This document shows positions 36,018 to 43,433 of a stretch of 64,000 nucleotides of DNA, one piece after another. The notes beneath the pieces are model-generated. The model ran no database searches and was not told where the DNA came from. It saw nothing but the letters and a program-made list of their open reading frames with translations. Position 1 is the first letter of the stretch, and every line of letters starts with the position of its first letter. Source of the stretch: Microbacterium esteraromaticum (GTDB taxonomy: Bacteria; Actinomycetota; Actinomycetes; Actinomycetales; Microbacteriaceae); NCBI RefSeq assembly GCF_900163815.1, contig NZ_FUKO01000034.1, positions 1 to 64,000 on the forward strand, given 5' to 3'. The translations under genes and the position numbers were made by a program.

Positions 36018-36691
36018 GGCTCCTCTTCTGGGTGCGTCTTGCTGAGTAGGTGGGAGTTCGTCGTCGAAGTCGTCTCGATAGCTGGCGCAGGGGCATCCTC
36101 GTCTGAGATGAGCCAGCGGCCAATCGTCGAGGGATGCACGTTGAGTTCGCGGGCGATCCGCTTGTTCGTCCACCCGCTGCCGCGTAACGCGGCGGCCAGC
36201 TCGCGACGATCCGGCGACACCAGCGCCTCGGCGTCCAGTTCGGTTGCCGGATCGGGATCGGGATCGGAGTCTGCGGCAGGGGCGGATACTGCGCTGGTGA
36301 GGATGACCGTGAGATGTGTGATCGCGAGCAGCACCACCGGCGGCACTGCGGCGACGGCACCAGCGAGGACGCTGGGAACGTCCGCGTCGGCTGCGATCAC
36401 CGCGTGGATCGCATTCGCGGTGACGGAAACGACAGCACCGCCGATCAGGAGTGCCCAGGGATACCAAGCGGAGCGGTTGCCAGCGAGCGCGACGACTGCG
36501 ACTGTGGCGACGACGATGATCCCGTCGATGATCAACGGCCACGCCCAGGCTTGCCCTACTCCGATGCCGGAGCGCCTGGCGAGGTCGGCGAGAGAAGTGA
36601 ACGAGAGCCAGAAGGCGCCAGCGGCAATAAACACAGTGCCCGCCACCGCGGTGACGACAGCCCAGCGGCGACTCGTCGAGATGGTGTTCAT
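36014..36691 (-). CDS. DUF2637-like membrane protein with C-terminal HTH
   Basis: 225-aa protein with four hydrophobic segments (AVVTAVAGTVFIAAGAFWLS, WPLIIDGIIVVATVAVVALA, WALLIGGAVVSVTANAIHAV, VPPVVLLAITHLTVILTSA), a DUF2637-like arrangement, followed by an acidic linker and a small helix-turn-helix (GSGWTNKRIARELNVHPSTI). The ATG at 36691 overlaps the primase stop (ATGA), so I prefer it to the GTG at 36718. Such fusions are typical of actinobacterial ICE and plasmid maintenance modules. Confidence 0.8.
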   Translation of the reverse strand: MNTISTSRRWAVVTAVAGTVFIAAGAFWLSFTSLADLARRSGIGVGQAWAWPLIIDGIIVVATVAVVALAGNRSAWYPWALLIGGAVVSVTANAIHAVIAADADVPSVLAGAVAAVPPVVLLAITHLTVILTSAVSAPAADSDPDPDPATELDAEALVSPDRRELAAALRGSGWTNKRIARELNVHPSTIGRWLISDEDAPAPAIETTSTTNSHLLSKTHPEEEP

Positions 36692-37608
36692 GCCAGCACT
36701 CGTGATTGTGAATTGCACGGTGGCGCCCGGTCCGGTTGCGGAAGCGATGAAGCCCGAGCCCCGCTCGGCTGCGAGCCATGGACGGAGCGGTAGGCGGAGC
36801 GCACGGTCGTCGAGATCTCACGGTCGGTGAGTCCGGCCGAGCCGCCCGCCACGGTGAGCGCTTCGAGCGCGCTGCCTGCCGGAACATCGTGCTCGGCCAT
36901 CTTGCAGGCCGCCCAGAACAGGCCGTGGTTTCGTTCGCCCTCTTGTCGCCGAGCAACCCATGCAGCAAGGCGCTCCACTGCGAATGGCTGATCAATCGCA
37001 GGATCGCTCCGATGGATCGCGGGCTGCGGGTCGAGGAAGTCGCGAAGCCGCTCGGCATCGAGCATGAAGCGCTGCTCCGAGTTGATGCGATCGATCACGT
37101 AGGCGGTTCGTTCACCTTCGATCATGCGGGCGGAGGGCGGGACGATGATGTAGCCGCCGTCGCCGCGGAAGTCGATACCGGCGCGCGCCGCTTGCCACGA
37201 CCGCTGCTGATCCGACGACGACGCGTGGAAGTAGAGGTGTAGACCGCCGGAAGGCGATCGCACCGTCATCTCCCACCCGGCGACAAGCCCGGCGACGTGC
37301 GCCCGGTTGAGCGCGTCGTAACCGTTGACCTGGCCGTGTACATCAACGTCGACGACCACGACACCCGACGTCTTGCCGGTCGGGATGGCGAGATTCGCGC
37401 GAGGGTGCGCACTCCACCACGACCTGAGTTGCCCGGGATCGGCCGACGCATCATGGAACCCTCGCCGAGTCAGCGGCCGCTTGCTTTCAGCGGCGACCGG
37501 AAACACGGGCACGCCCGCAGCAGCCAACACGAGCGCGGTCTGCTTCGATGTCGCTGTACCCGGCATCCGCGCCATGACCGATGAGAAGGCGCTGTGCACG
37601 GCAGTCAT
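36688..37608 (-). CDS. Bifunctional DNA primase/polymerase (Prim-Pol)
   Basis: 306-aa archaeo-eukaryotic-type primase-polymerase. Visible: VPVFPVAAESKRPLTRRGF, VVVVDVDVHGQVNGYDA with the catalytic DxD, SPSGGLHLYFHASS and IDFRGDGGYIIVPPS. The C-terminal tail holds a winged region and low-complexity end. The first ATG at 37608 overlaps the ArdC-like stop. It would prime second-strand synthesis or replication of the excised or transferred element. Confidence 0.88.
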   Translation of the reverse strand: MTAVHSAFSSVMARMPGTATSKQTALVLAAAGVPVFPVAAESKRPLTRRGFHDASADPGQLRSWWSAHPRANLAIPTGKTSGVVVVDVDVHGQVNGYDALNRAHVAGLVAGWEMTVRSPSGGLHLYFHASSSDQQRSWQAARAGIDFRGDGGYIIVPPSARMIEGERTAYVIDRINSEQRFMLDAERLRDFLDPQPAIHRSDPAIDQPFAVERLAAWVARRQEGERNHGLFWAACKMAEHDVPAGSALEALTVAGGSAGLTDREISTTVRSAYRSVHGSQPSGARASSLPQPDRAPPCNSQSRVLA

Positions 37609-38222
37609 GCGATGCTCCGCACCTCAGCCCGAGCGGGATCGTGCCGCGAGGATGCCGTGGCGCCCACGGCGGACGCGATCCTGCGTTCGGGAGGCTGCCG
37701 TTCCGCGCTCGCGCGGGCCGGGACATCTCGTTGCAGCCCCGGCGGAGTACCGGTGCCGAGTTGGTCGGTGTCGAGCTGATCGAGAATCTTCAGCGCGATC
37801 GCACGCACCCGCTCTCCGGTGGTCTTGACGACATCGGCGGGTTTTTTCCCGTCGACCTGCGCGGCCCAGGTGGTGACGTACGGGATCGTGTAGCTACTGG
37901 TGTCCATGCCGTGCGCGGCGCCGATCATGAGTGCGACCGACTCGGCCTCAACTTCGCCAATGCCGCGATGCAGGCGCACGTCGACGCTCTCGGGGTCGTG
38001 CATAAGCACATGCCCCAACTCGTGCGCGAGCGTCTTCACCCGTGCCGCATCATCCATGTCCGCCCGCACCAGCACGGTGCGCTCGCCGTAGTTCGTCACC
38101 CCGTTCGCACCATGGATCGGTCCGCGCTCCACCGCGACCTGATCGACCTCGATGTGCGCCCGGCTGCCACCGCGAACGATTTGCTTGATGGCATCACCAA
38201 GTTCCGCCCGCATGTCGTGCAT
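37605..38222 (-). pseudogene. ArdC-like zincin, N-terminal part missing
   Basis: C-terminal metallopeptidase part of an ArdC-type antirestriction protein, with the zinc motif in KTLAHELGHVLMHDP and the downstream Glu in EVEAESVALMIGAAHG. Full proteins carry a DNA-binding ArdC domain in front of this, absent here. Homology-looking sequence begins near 38150; the first ~20 residues come from the reverse complement of the CHAT-domain fragment. The remaining frame is intact and could still be translated, but the protein lost its N terminus by a rearrangement. Confidence 0.7.
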
Positions 38223-38636
38223 TTCTCAGGGCACAGCAATGAAGACCTCGTGGTGTTCGAACACGAGAATGACGCCCCGCACCATGGACATGTCGTCACT
38301 GCGCGTGCGTTCTCACGGGCGATCGCAGCGACTGACGAACCCCCGCTGCTGGTGCTACTCAATGCCTGCAAGTCGGCGTCTCAGATTCACCAACTCGTCG
38401 CCGAGGTTGTGCCTTTTGCGATCGGGATGGCTGACAGCATTGAGGACGGCGACGCGATCAACTACGCCGCTCAGTTCTACGCGTCCATCGCGAACGGGCA
38501 GTCCATCCGGTCGGCCCATTTGGCCGGTCAGGCGGCTTTGGAGCTTGCTGGGCTGAACGGAGCCGAGTTGCCGACGCTCGCATCAGCCGCCGACGCAGAT
38601 TCTGGGAGCACCTTCCTAGTCAAAGTTGCCGAGTAG
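38150..38636 (+). pseudogene. CHAT-domain (caspase-like) protein, C-terminal fragment
   Basis: About 160 residues of a CHAT peptidase domain: LLDGITKFRPHVVHFSGHSN contains the catalytic His, and LLVLLNACKSASQIHQLVAE the catalytic Cys; FAIGMADSIEDGDAINYAAQ and FYASIANGQSIRSAHLAGQA are typical of the family. The N-terminal sensor/effector part is missing: the frame emerges from antisense ArdC sequence at about 38150 with no convincing start. It ends at 38636, 16 bases before the ankyrin gene, with which it likely formed an operon. Confidence 0.75.
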
Positions 38637-38652
38637 CGCAGGAGGCACACCG

Positions 38653-39216
38653 ATGAGTACCGAATGGCACGGCGTCGTCGACACCGAAGCACTGAAGGCG
38701 AGCTACGTGGAGAACGTCGATCTCGTTGCCGACGCGGCGAAAGCCGGGAGCTGGACGGAAGTCTTGAGGCTTCTGGACTCGGATGACTGGCTGACGCCCA
38801 ACCACTGGCGGATCAGCGGGAGATCCTGGTTCACGCCGCTGCACCAGGCCGCGTGGCTGGGTGCACCGGTAGACGTCGTGGAGCAGCTTATTCAGCGGGG
38901 GGCGTGGCGGTCGCTCAGGAACGCCGACGGCGATCGTCCGCTCGATATCGCTGAGAAGCGCGGCCACCCTCATCTGTTGGATCCGTTGGGCGTGCGCGCG
39001 ACCGGAGAATACGAGCAGCGAAAGTATGCTGCGTGGGATCGGCATTTGGCTGAATTGATTGCAGAGCGCACCCAGAGGCTTGACCCGGTGAGGTTCCGAC
39101 AAGTGCCTACCGAAGTCATTGCCCTGGAACAGCTTGAGAGCTTGTGGTTCGACTACCCGGGCATGTACGGCGGGTTCGGCATGTCGATCCACAGGGATCG
39201 GCTTTTCGTCGAGTGA
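38653..39216 (+). CDS. Ankyrin-repeat protein truncated by an IS
   Basis: 187-aa soluble protein. Two ankyrin-like repeats are visible (SWFTPLHQAAWLGAPVDVVE and RNADGDRPLDIAEKRGHPHL), flanked by helical segments. The start at 38653 has CAGGAGG 8 bases upstream. The TGA stop at 39214-39216 is the outermost TGA of the IS3 element inserted there, so the natural C terminus is lost. It follows the CHAT-domain gene and may have been its partner; the family is otherwise not recognised. Confidence 0.8.
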   Translation: MSTEWHGVVDTEALKASYVENVDLVADAAKAGSWTEVLRLLDSDDWLTPNHWRISGRSWFTPLHQAAWLGAPVDVVEQLIQRGAWRSLRNADGDRPLDIAEKRGHPHLLDPLGVRATGEYEQRKYAAWDRHLAELIAERTQRLDPVRFRQVPTEVIALEQLESLWFDYPGMYGGFGMSIHRDRLFVE

Positions 39217-39244
39217 ACCGCACTGGGTTTGATGGAGACTGACG

Positions 39245-40090
39245 TTATTTGATTCCCAGCAGCCGGTCGGCGGCTGTTGGGCCAGCATAGAACGCTTCCT
39301 CGAACTCCGCGGGCGGGATGTCGCCGAGGTAGCCATGCAGGCGTTGCGTGTTGTGCCAATGCACCCAGCCGAGGGTCGCCAGTTCCAGGTCCTCGACCGT
39401 CTTCCACGGACCGGATCTGGCGGGTCCGCGGACGAGTTCGGTCTTGTAGTAGCCATTGACTGTCTCGGCGAGGGCGTTGTCATAGCTGTCCCCGACGGTT
39501 CCGATCGATGGTGTCGCACCGATCTCAGCGAGGCGTTCGCCGTAGCGAATCGACGTGAATTGAGACCCGGCGTCGCTGTGACACCGCAGATCCTCGTGAT
39601 GGCGGCCCCTTGACCAGCGGGCCATCTCGATCGCGTCGAGAACCATCTCAGTGCGCATATGTGACGCGCACCGCCACCCCACGATCATCCGACTGAACGC
39701 GTCAACGATGAAGCAGACGTAGGCGACGCCGGCCCAGGTGGGAACGAACGTCAGATCGGTAACCCAGAGCCGGTTCGGTGCGGATGCGGTGAACTCCCGC
39801 TTCACCAGATCAGGATGCCGAGCCGAGGTCGGATCGGGCCTGGTCGTCTTCACCCGCTTCGACCGGATCGCTCCCTCGATACCCGCTGCCCGCATGAGCC
39901 GGCCCGTCTGATCCCGGCCGATCTCAATCCCCGCCCGGCGAGCCGCTTTCCAGAGTTTCCGGACCCCATAGACGCGATAGTTGTCTTCCCAGAGAGCGAC
40001 AAGCTCAGGGGTCAGGACGGCGTCACTGATCGACCGCGCCGACGGGGCACGGTCTTTCGCGGCGTAATACGTGCTCGGAGCTATCTGCAA
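39245..40090 (-). CDS. IS3-family transposase OrfB
   Basis: 281-aa integrase-core protein with the DDE catalytic residues: Asp in WVTDLTFVPTW, Asp in CHSDAGSQFTS and Glu in SYDNALAETVNGYYKTEL. Starts within QIAPSTYYAAKDRAP; in vivo it is normally made as an OrfAB fusion by ribosomal slippage, so the listed start is nominal. Apparently intact. Confidence 0.93.
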   Translation of the reverse strand: MQIAPSTYYAAKDRAPSARSISDAVLTPELVALWEDNYRVYGVRKLWKAARRAGIEIGRDQTGRLMRAAGIEGAIRSKRVKTTRPDPTSARHPDLVKREFTASAPNRLWVTDLTFVPTWAGVAYVCFIVDAFSRMIVGWRCASHMRTEMVLDAIEMARWSRGRHHEDLRCHSDAGSQFTSIRYGERLAEIGATPSIGTVGDSYDNALAETVNGYYKTELVRGPARSGPWKTVEDLELATLGWVHWHNTQRLHGYLGDIPPAEFEEAFYAGPTAADRLLGIK

Positions 40091-40164
40091 GAGGTCGCAG
40101 ATGGGCTCGACTCCAAGCGGGCGACCCTCGATGACGTCGTTCTTGTTCGCGTCGATGAACGCGA

Positions 40165-40509
40165 CTATTTCCGGTGTTGGCGGTCGAGCTCCGCCCCGAA
40201 GAAAGACGCCGCCCGCTTCAGAATCTCGTTGGCCCGCCGCAACTCGCGAACCTCCTGCTCAAGCTCTCGCATCCGTCGCGCCTCCGCCGTGGTCACCCCG
40301 GCAACGTGACCGTCGTCGACGTCTGCTTGCTTGACCCAGCTGCGGACGGACTCGACCCCGTAACCGAGCTGCGTCGCCACGCGCTGCACCGTCCCGTGAT
40401 CGGTCCCGAGCTCCGCTCGCAACCTCCTGACCATCCGCACCGCAGACGCCTTCTCCTCCGGCGAATACCGACGCCCCGTCGACCCACCAGGTCCCTGCTT
40501 CGACACCAT
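40165..40509 (-). CDS. IS3-family transposase OrfA
   Basis: 114-aa DNA-binding protein: helix-turn-helix in GYGVESVRSWVKQADVDDGH and a C-terminal leucine-zipper-like coil ([20 protein letters not shown]). The ATG at 40509 gives the usual length; an upstream in-frame start is less likely. It overlaps the OrfB frame. Confidence 0.9.
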   Translation of the reverse strand: MVSKQGPGGSTGRRYSPEEKASAVRMVRRLRAELGTDHGTVQRVATQLGYGVESVRSWVKQADVDDGHVAGVTTAEARRMRELEQEVRELRRANEILKRAASFFGAELDRQHRK

Positions 40510-40563
40510 GACTCCATCCTCGTTTCCAAGGTCAAGAGCCTCCAACAAACCCAGGGCGGTTCA

Positions 40564-40859
40564 GTGGGCCAATCGCTATCGCCCGGAATGAGCGCTCGAA
40601 CGCCCGATTGCTGCGCATGGTCGATGCGCGCGGTCAGTTCCTTTGTGCCTGGCGCGCTGAGGTGGTCGCGCCAGGCCTGCGCGTCCACCGGGCTCAGCCC
40701 GACCACTGCACCGTCGTGCTCAGCCAGCCAAAGCGTCTCGACCGCGCCCAGCCTGGACAAGATACGTCCTGTCACCGGGTCATTGGGCTCGACGAGCATC
40801 GACAGCACCATCCTCGCAGTGCGCTCGTCGCTCGCGACATCAATCAAGCTGGCCATCAT
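40564..40859 (-). pseudogene. DprA-like gene, N-terminal fragment (copy A)
   Basis: Residues match the N-terminal part of DNA-processing protein DprA: RMVLSMLVEPNDPVTGRILS, LGAVETLWLAEHDGAV and the closing RALIPGDSDWPT that precedes the Rossmann fold. The IS3 end cuts it after that point, and the open frame continues into IS DNA to 40293. It starts at an ATG pair near 40859 behind GAGAGGAACC. A sister fragment lies at 50781-50959. Confidence 0.75.
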
Positions 40860-40896
40860 CGGTTCCTCTCGACGCTCGTTACCGACGAGGTGCGCT
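40681..40896. repeat. 216-bp direct repeat, copy A
   Basis: Aligns without gaps to 50781-50996 (offset exactly 10,100). By hand I count 23 differences in 216 positions, about 89 percent identity. It covers the 5' part of the dprA-like gene and its leader including an AGGTGCGC motif. Confidence 0.9.
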
Positions 40897-40899
40897 GAC

Positions 40900-41180
40900 C
40901 GCTTCAGGGGCTGGCAGCCATCCCGGAGACCGGCGTTCGACAGCAGTTTCAGCGAGTCGTCGAGGTTCGCACGGGCATCAGCGTAGTGGCCGTGGTGAGC
41001 GTTGATCCGGTGCTCGATGGTCTCCAGCGACGCAGTGATCCGGTCCTGCTCCTTCTTGAGCAGGTCGAGCGGGATGGCTCCGGCGTAGTGAGCTTGGAGC
41101 AGCTTGTGCTGCTCGCCCTCGAGTTGGGTTCTTCGTGTCGCCAGGCCAGTGAGTTCGGCGGCTCCTGCTGGCGTGATGCA
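40900..41180 (-). pseudogene. Serine recombinase C-terminal fragment
   Basis: Reads ITPAGAAELTGLATRRTQL, then LLQAHYAGAIPLDLLKKEQD and HRINAHHGHYADARANLDDS, closely similar to the coiled C-terminal region of the ICE recombinase at 19431-21125 (LQAHYAGAVPLDLLKIEQD, AAHHDEYASARANVDDS). Only ~90 residues survive; no catalytic domain. In the same open frame it is fused to an alpha/beta-hydrolase piece upstream and to the dprA leader downstream. Confidence 0.8.
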
Positions 41181-41449
41181 CCGGTGGGTGCGCTCGAGCA
41201 GCGGGATCACGTGGTGAAACGTCACCGATGAGGAGGCGATACCGTGCAGCAGCAGCACTGTCGGGCCTCGCCGCGTTCCTCGGCGATGTGCAGCACCGGC
41301 ATGCGGCGAAACCACCTCATCCGACGCAACGTCGAGCGGATCTCGCCCGCTACGCCCGCATGGGCCACCGGAGGATCCGCGGGTTCTCCCACGGCTGCCG
41401 GGTTCGGGGCGGCGTGCGGCGTCCGGTGTCCCTGGATGTCGGAGCTCAT
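41181..41449 (-). pseudogene. Alpha/beta hydrolase N-terminal fragment, frameshifted
   Basis: Starts at 41449 with an ATG overlapping the stop of the oxidoreductase gene (ATGA), so it was the next gene of the chaperone-island operon. It reads STLRRMRWFRRMPVLHIAEE in one frame, then shifts to GPTVLLLHGIASSSVTFHHV in another, with the oxyanion motif LLHG. After VIPLLE it runs into recombinase sequence. The nucleophile and the rest of the enzyme are absent. Confidence 0.75.
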
Positions 41450-43158
41450 GCGCACACCCGACTGTGACGACCCTCGTTCAGGTACTCGTGGATCTGCCGG
41501 ACCACACTGGCGCCCTCACCCACAGCCGAGGTCATTCGCCTCACAGACCCGTGCCGCACATCGCCGATAGCGAAGACCCCGGGGATGGTGGTCTCCAAAG
41601 AGAAGCGGGGGCTTCCTTCCGTCCGCACGCCGGCCAGCTCCGCCTCCGCGCCGGTGAGGATGTACCCGTCGGGATCGCGTGCCACATCGACCTTCAATCC
41701 CGTCGTCGCCGGAGCGGCGCCGACGAAGACGAACATGTGCTCCACGCGGAGCTTCTCCAGCACGTCACCGTGACGGACTGTGACCGCTTCCAGATGGTTG
41801 TCGCCGTGCGCTTCCACGACCTCCGAGGACAGCATCACATTGATACGGGGGTGATGTTGGATCTGGTCCACCAGGTATCTGGACATTCCCGCTCCCAGGT
41901 CCGCGGCGCGTACCACAAGGTGCACACGGGAGGACGTGCGGGCAAGAAACAGCGCGGCCTGGCCGGCCGAGTTGCCGCCGCCGACAACAGCGACAGGTAT
42001 GTCTACGCACATCCGCGCTTCCTGCGCTGTTGCCGCGTAGAACACGTTCGAGGTCTGGAACCGGTCCAGCCCCGCGGCCGGAAGCGAGCGGTATCGCACC
42101 CCGGTGGCAAGGACCACCACATCTGAGGTGACCTCCCTGCCATCTTCGAAGATCACCCGGAAGCGGTCCTCATCCTCCACGACCTCCCGGACCGTGGTCG
42201 GGATGTCCAACGTGGCACCGAACTTGCGCACTTGCAGGAGGCTGCGGTCGGCGAGCTCAGTGCCGGAGATTCCGGCGGGAAACCCCAGATAGTTCTCGAT
42301 CTTCGCTGACGTTCCCGCCTGCCCGCCGGTGGCGACCGCGTCGCACAGGTAGACCGACAACCCATCGGAGGCTGCGTACACCGCCGCGGCAAGACCAGCC
42401 GGCCCAGCGCCGACGACCACCACATCGCAGGTGGCCGGTGGGGCGGGCGGGCGCATCCCCAACTCGTCGGCAAGCCGTGCCGGGGTGGCACCCAGGACGG
42501 TGCGCGAGCCGCCGAGGATCACCAGCGGGAAGTCGGCGACGGTGGCGCCGAGCTGACGGACCAGCCCCTCCGAATTCTCGTCCTCATCTAGGTCCACCAG
42601 CCGGTGGGGCAGCCGGTTTCGTGCGATGAAGTCCAGCAGATCCCGGGTCTGCGGGGAGAAGCAGGAGCCGACGACCCGCAGGCCCGCTCCCGCCCCGATG
42701 GCCAGGGAGCGGCGGATGAGGTAGGCCCGCAGGATGATCTCACCCAACAGCGGGTCCGAGGTGACGATGGCCTCCAGCTCATCGACGGGCACCTCCACCA
42801 CCTCGGCGGCGCCGATGGCGGAGACGACCACGAAAGACGGCTGTCCTTCCAGTAACCCGACATCCCCCACGAACCGGCCGCGGCCGTGCACCCCGACCGC
42901 CAACGACTCATCGGATTGACGCGGATCCGCCGCAAGCTCGGTGTCCGCCGTCAGCAGGTGCCCTTCCAGGACGACATAGAGGGAGGACGGGTGCTCGCCG
43001 GGCTGGATGAGAACCTCCCCGTCGGTGAGTGTGCGGCGCTGCCCTCGTACGAGCAGCACCGCGATCTGCTCGTCGCTGAGCCGCGGGAAGGCGCCGATGG
43101 TGTCAGGCGTCTCGGCCTGAGCGACCTGGCGGCGGTTGGCGGCGGGCGTGTCACTCAT
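41446..43158 (-). CDS. Fusion: cNMP-binding domain, glutaredoxin-like domain, TrxR-like flavoprotein
   Basis: 570-aa fusion. Residues ~25-150 form a cyclic-nucleotide-binding beta-barrel (GEVLIQPGEHPSSLYVVLEG). Residues ~160-235 are a glutaredoxin/thioredoxin-like fold with SCFSPQTRDLLDFIA, lacking a CxxC. From ~240 it is a thioredoxin-reductase-like enzyme: FAD motif VGAGPAGLAAA, NADPH motif VGGGNSAGQAALFLA, FAD-closing FAIGDVRHGSVRRMTSAVGE. The TrxR redox CxxC position reads YAAT, so a classical Trx-reducing role is doubtful. The ATG overlaps the UBP stop by 4 bases. Probably a stress-induced redox enzyme gated by a nucleotide or another ligand. Confidence 0.85.
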   Translation of the reverse strand: MSDTPAANRRQVAQAETPDTIGAFPRLSDEQIAVLLVRGQRRTLTDGEVLIQPGEHPSSLYVVLEGHLLTADTELAADPRQSDESLAVGVHGRGRFVGDVGLLEGQPSFVVVSAIGAAEVVEVPVDELEAIVTSDPLLGEIILRAYLIRRSLAIGAGAGLRVVGSCFSPQTRDLLDFIARNRLPHRLVDLDEDENSEGLVRQLGATVADFPLVILGGSRTVLGATPARLADELGMRPPAPPATCDVVVVGAGPAGLAAAVYAASDGLSVYLCDAVATGGQAGTSAKIENYLGFPAGISGTELADRSLLQVRKFGATLDIPTTVREVVEDEDRFRVIFEDGREVTSDVVVLATGVRYRSLPAAGLDRFQTSNVFYAATAQEARMCVDIPVAVVGGGNSAGQAALFLARTSSRVHLVVRAADLGAGMSRYLVDQIQHHPRINVMLSSEVVEAHGDNHLEAVTVRHGDVLEKLRVEHMFVFVGAAPATTGLKVDVARDPDGYILTGAEAELAGVRTEGSPRFSLETTIPGVFAIGDVRHGSVRRMTSAVGEGASVVRQIHEYLNEGRHSRVCA

Positions 43159-43340
43159 AGGTACGCTTCGTCCACGTAGCACCAGCTCCAGTTCTCCCCC
43201 AGCTCCAGCGACCGCACGATGGGGTGCCCCGCCGTGAGCGCATGCGTGCGGGCGTGCCGCATCGGGGAGGAGTCGCAGCACCCGACCTTCCCGCAGGTGC
43301 GGCACATCCGCAGGTGCAGCCAGGGCGTGCCGGCCGCCAC
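43155..43340 (-). CDS. UBP-type zinc finger protein (start unclear)
   Basis: ZnF-UBP domain: HLRMCRTCGKVGCCDSSPMR, then HARTHALTAGHPIVRSLELG and WSWCYVD. The only standard in-frame start is the GTG at 43340, but the first zinc cysteines (SCEDC) lie just upstream of it, in an open frame that reaches back without ATG, GTG or TTG to the thioredoxin stop codon at 43434. The gene thus needs an atypical start, or read-through of the thioredoxin TGA. Bacterial UBP fingers are often encoded beside redox flavoproteins, as here; the ligand is unknown. Confidence 0.7.
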   Translation of the reverse strand: MAAGTPWLHLRMCRTCGKVGCCDSSPMRHARTHALTAGHPIVRSLELGENWSWCYVDEAYL

Positions 43341-43433
43341 GCAGTCCTCACATGACCCGGGTGTCCGGGGACGGACCGGGCGGATGAGCGCGACGTGTAG
43401 GTCGACATATCTTATGGGGCAGCGCCGGCCGAG

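Larger units (their letters stand above)
19431..38150. mobile_element. Integrative conjugative element, right end broken
   Basis: From the 3' end of tRNA-His, a run of mostly minus-strand genes encodes a serine recombinase, SSB, coupling protein, VirB4-like ATPase, SCO6880 protein, TrbL-like channel, cell-wall enzyme, ParB, primase-polymerase and ArdC-like zincin, the order of actinobacterial ICEs. No relaxase gene is visible. The element stops inside the zincin gene near 38.15 kb where unrelated plus-strand coding begins. A second att site is not visible; the right boundary is therefore an estimate. Confidence 0.85.
39214..40563 (-). mobile_element. IS3-family insertion sequence
   Basis: About 1350 bp with terminal inverted repeats: the left end begins TGAACCGCACTGGGTTTG and the right end, read inward, begins TGAACCGCCCTGGGTTTG. 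Two overlapping transposase frames (orfA 40165-40509, orfB 39245-40090). The 3-base flanks differ (GAG left, GTG right), so no target duplication is seen. It separates the ankyrin gene from a dprA-like fragment, both of which it truncates. Confidence 0.92.

Noticed and set aside
35640..37058. 472-codon minus-strand frame starting at 37058
   Set aside because: Only its last 125 codons, from the ATG at 36017, have protein-like composition; the rest overlaps the primase and DUF2637-like genes out of frame.
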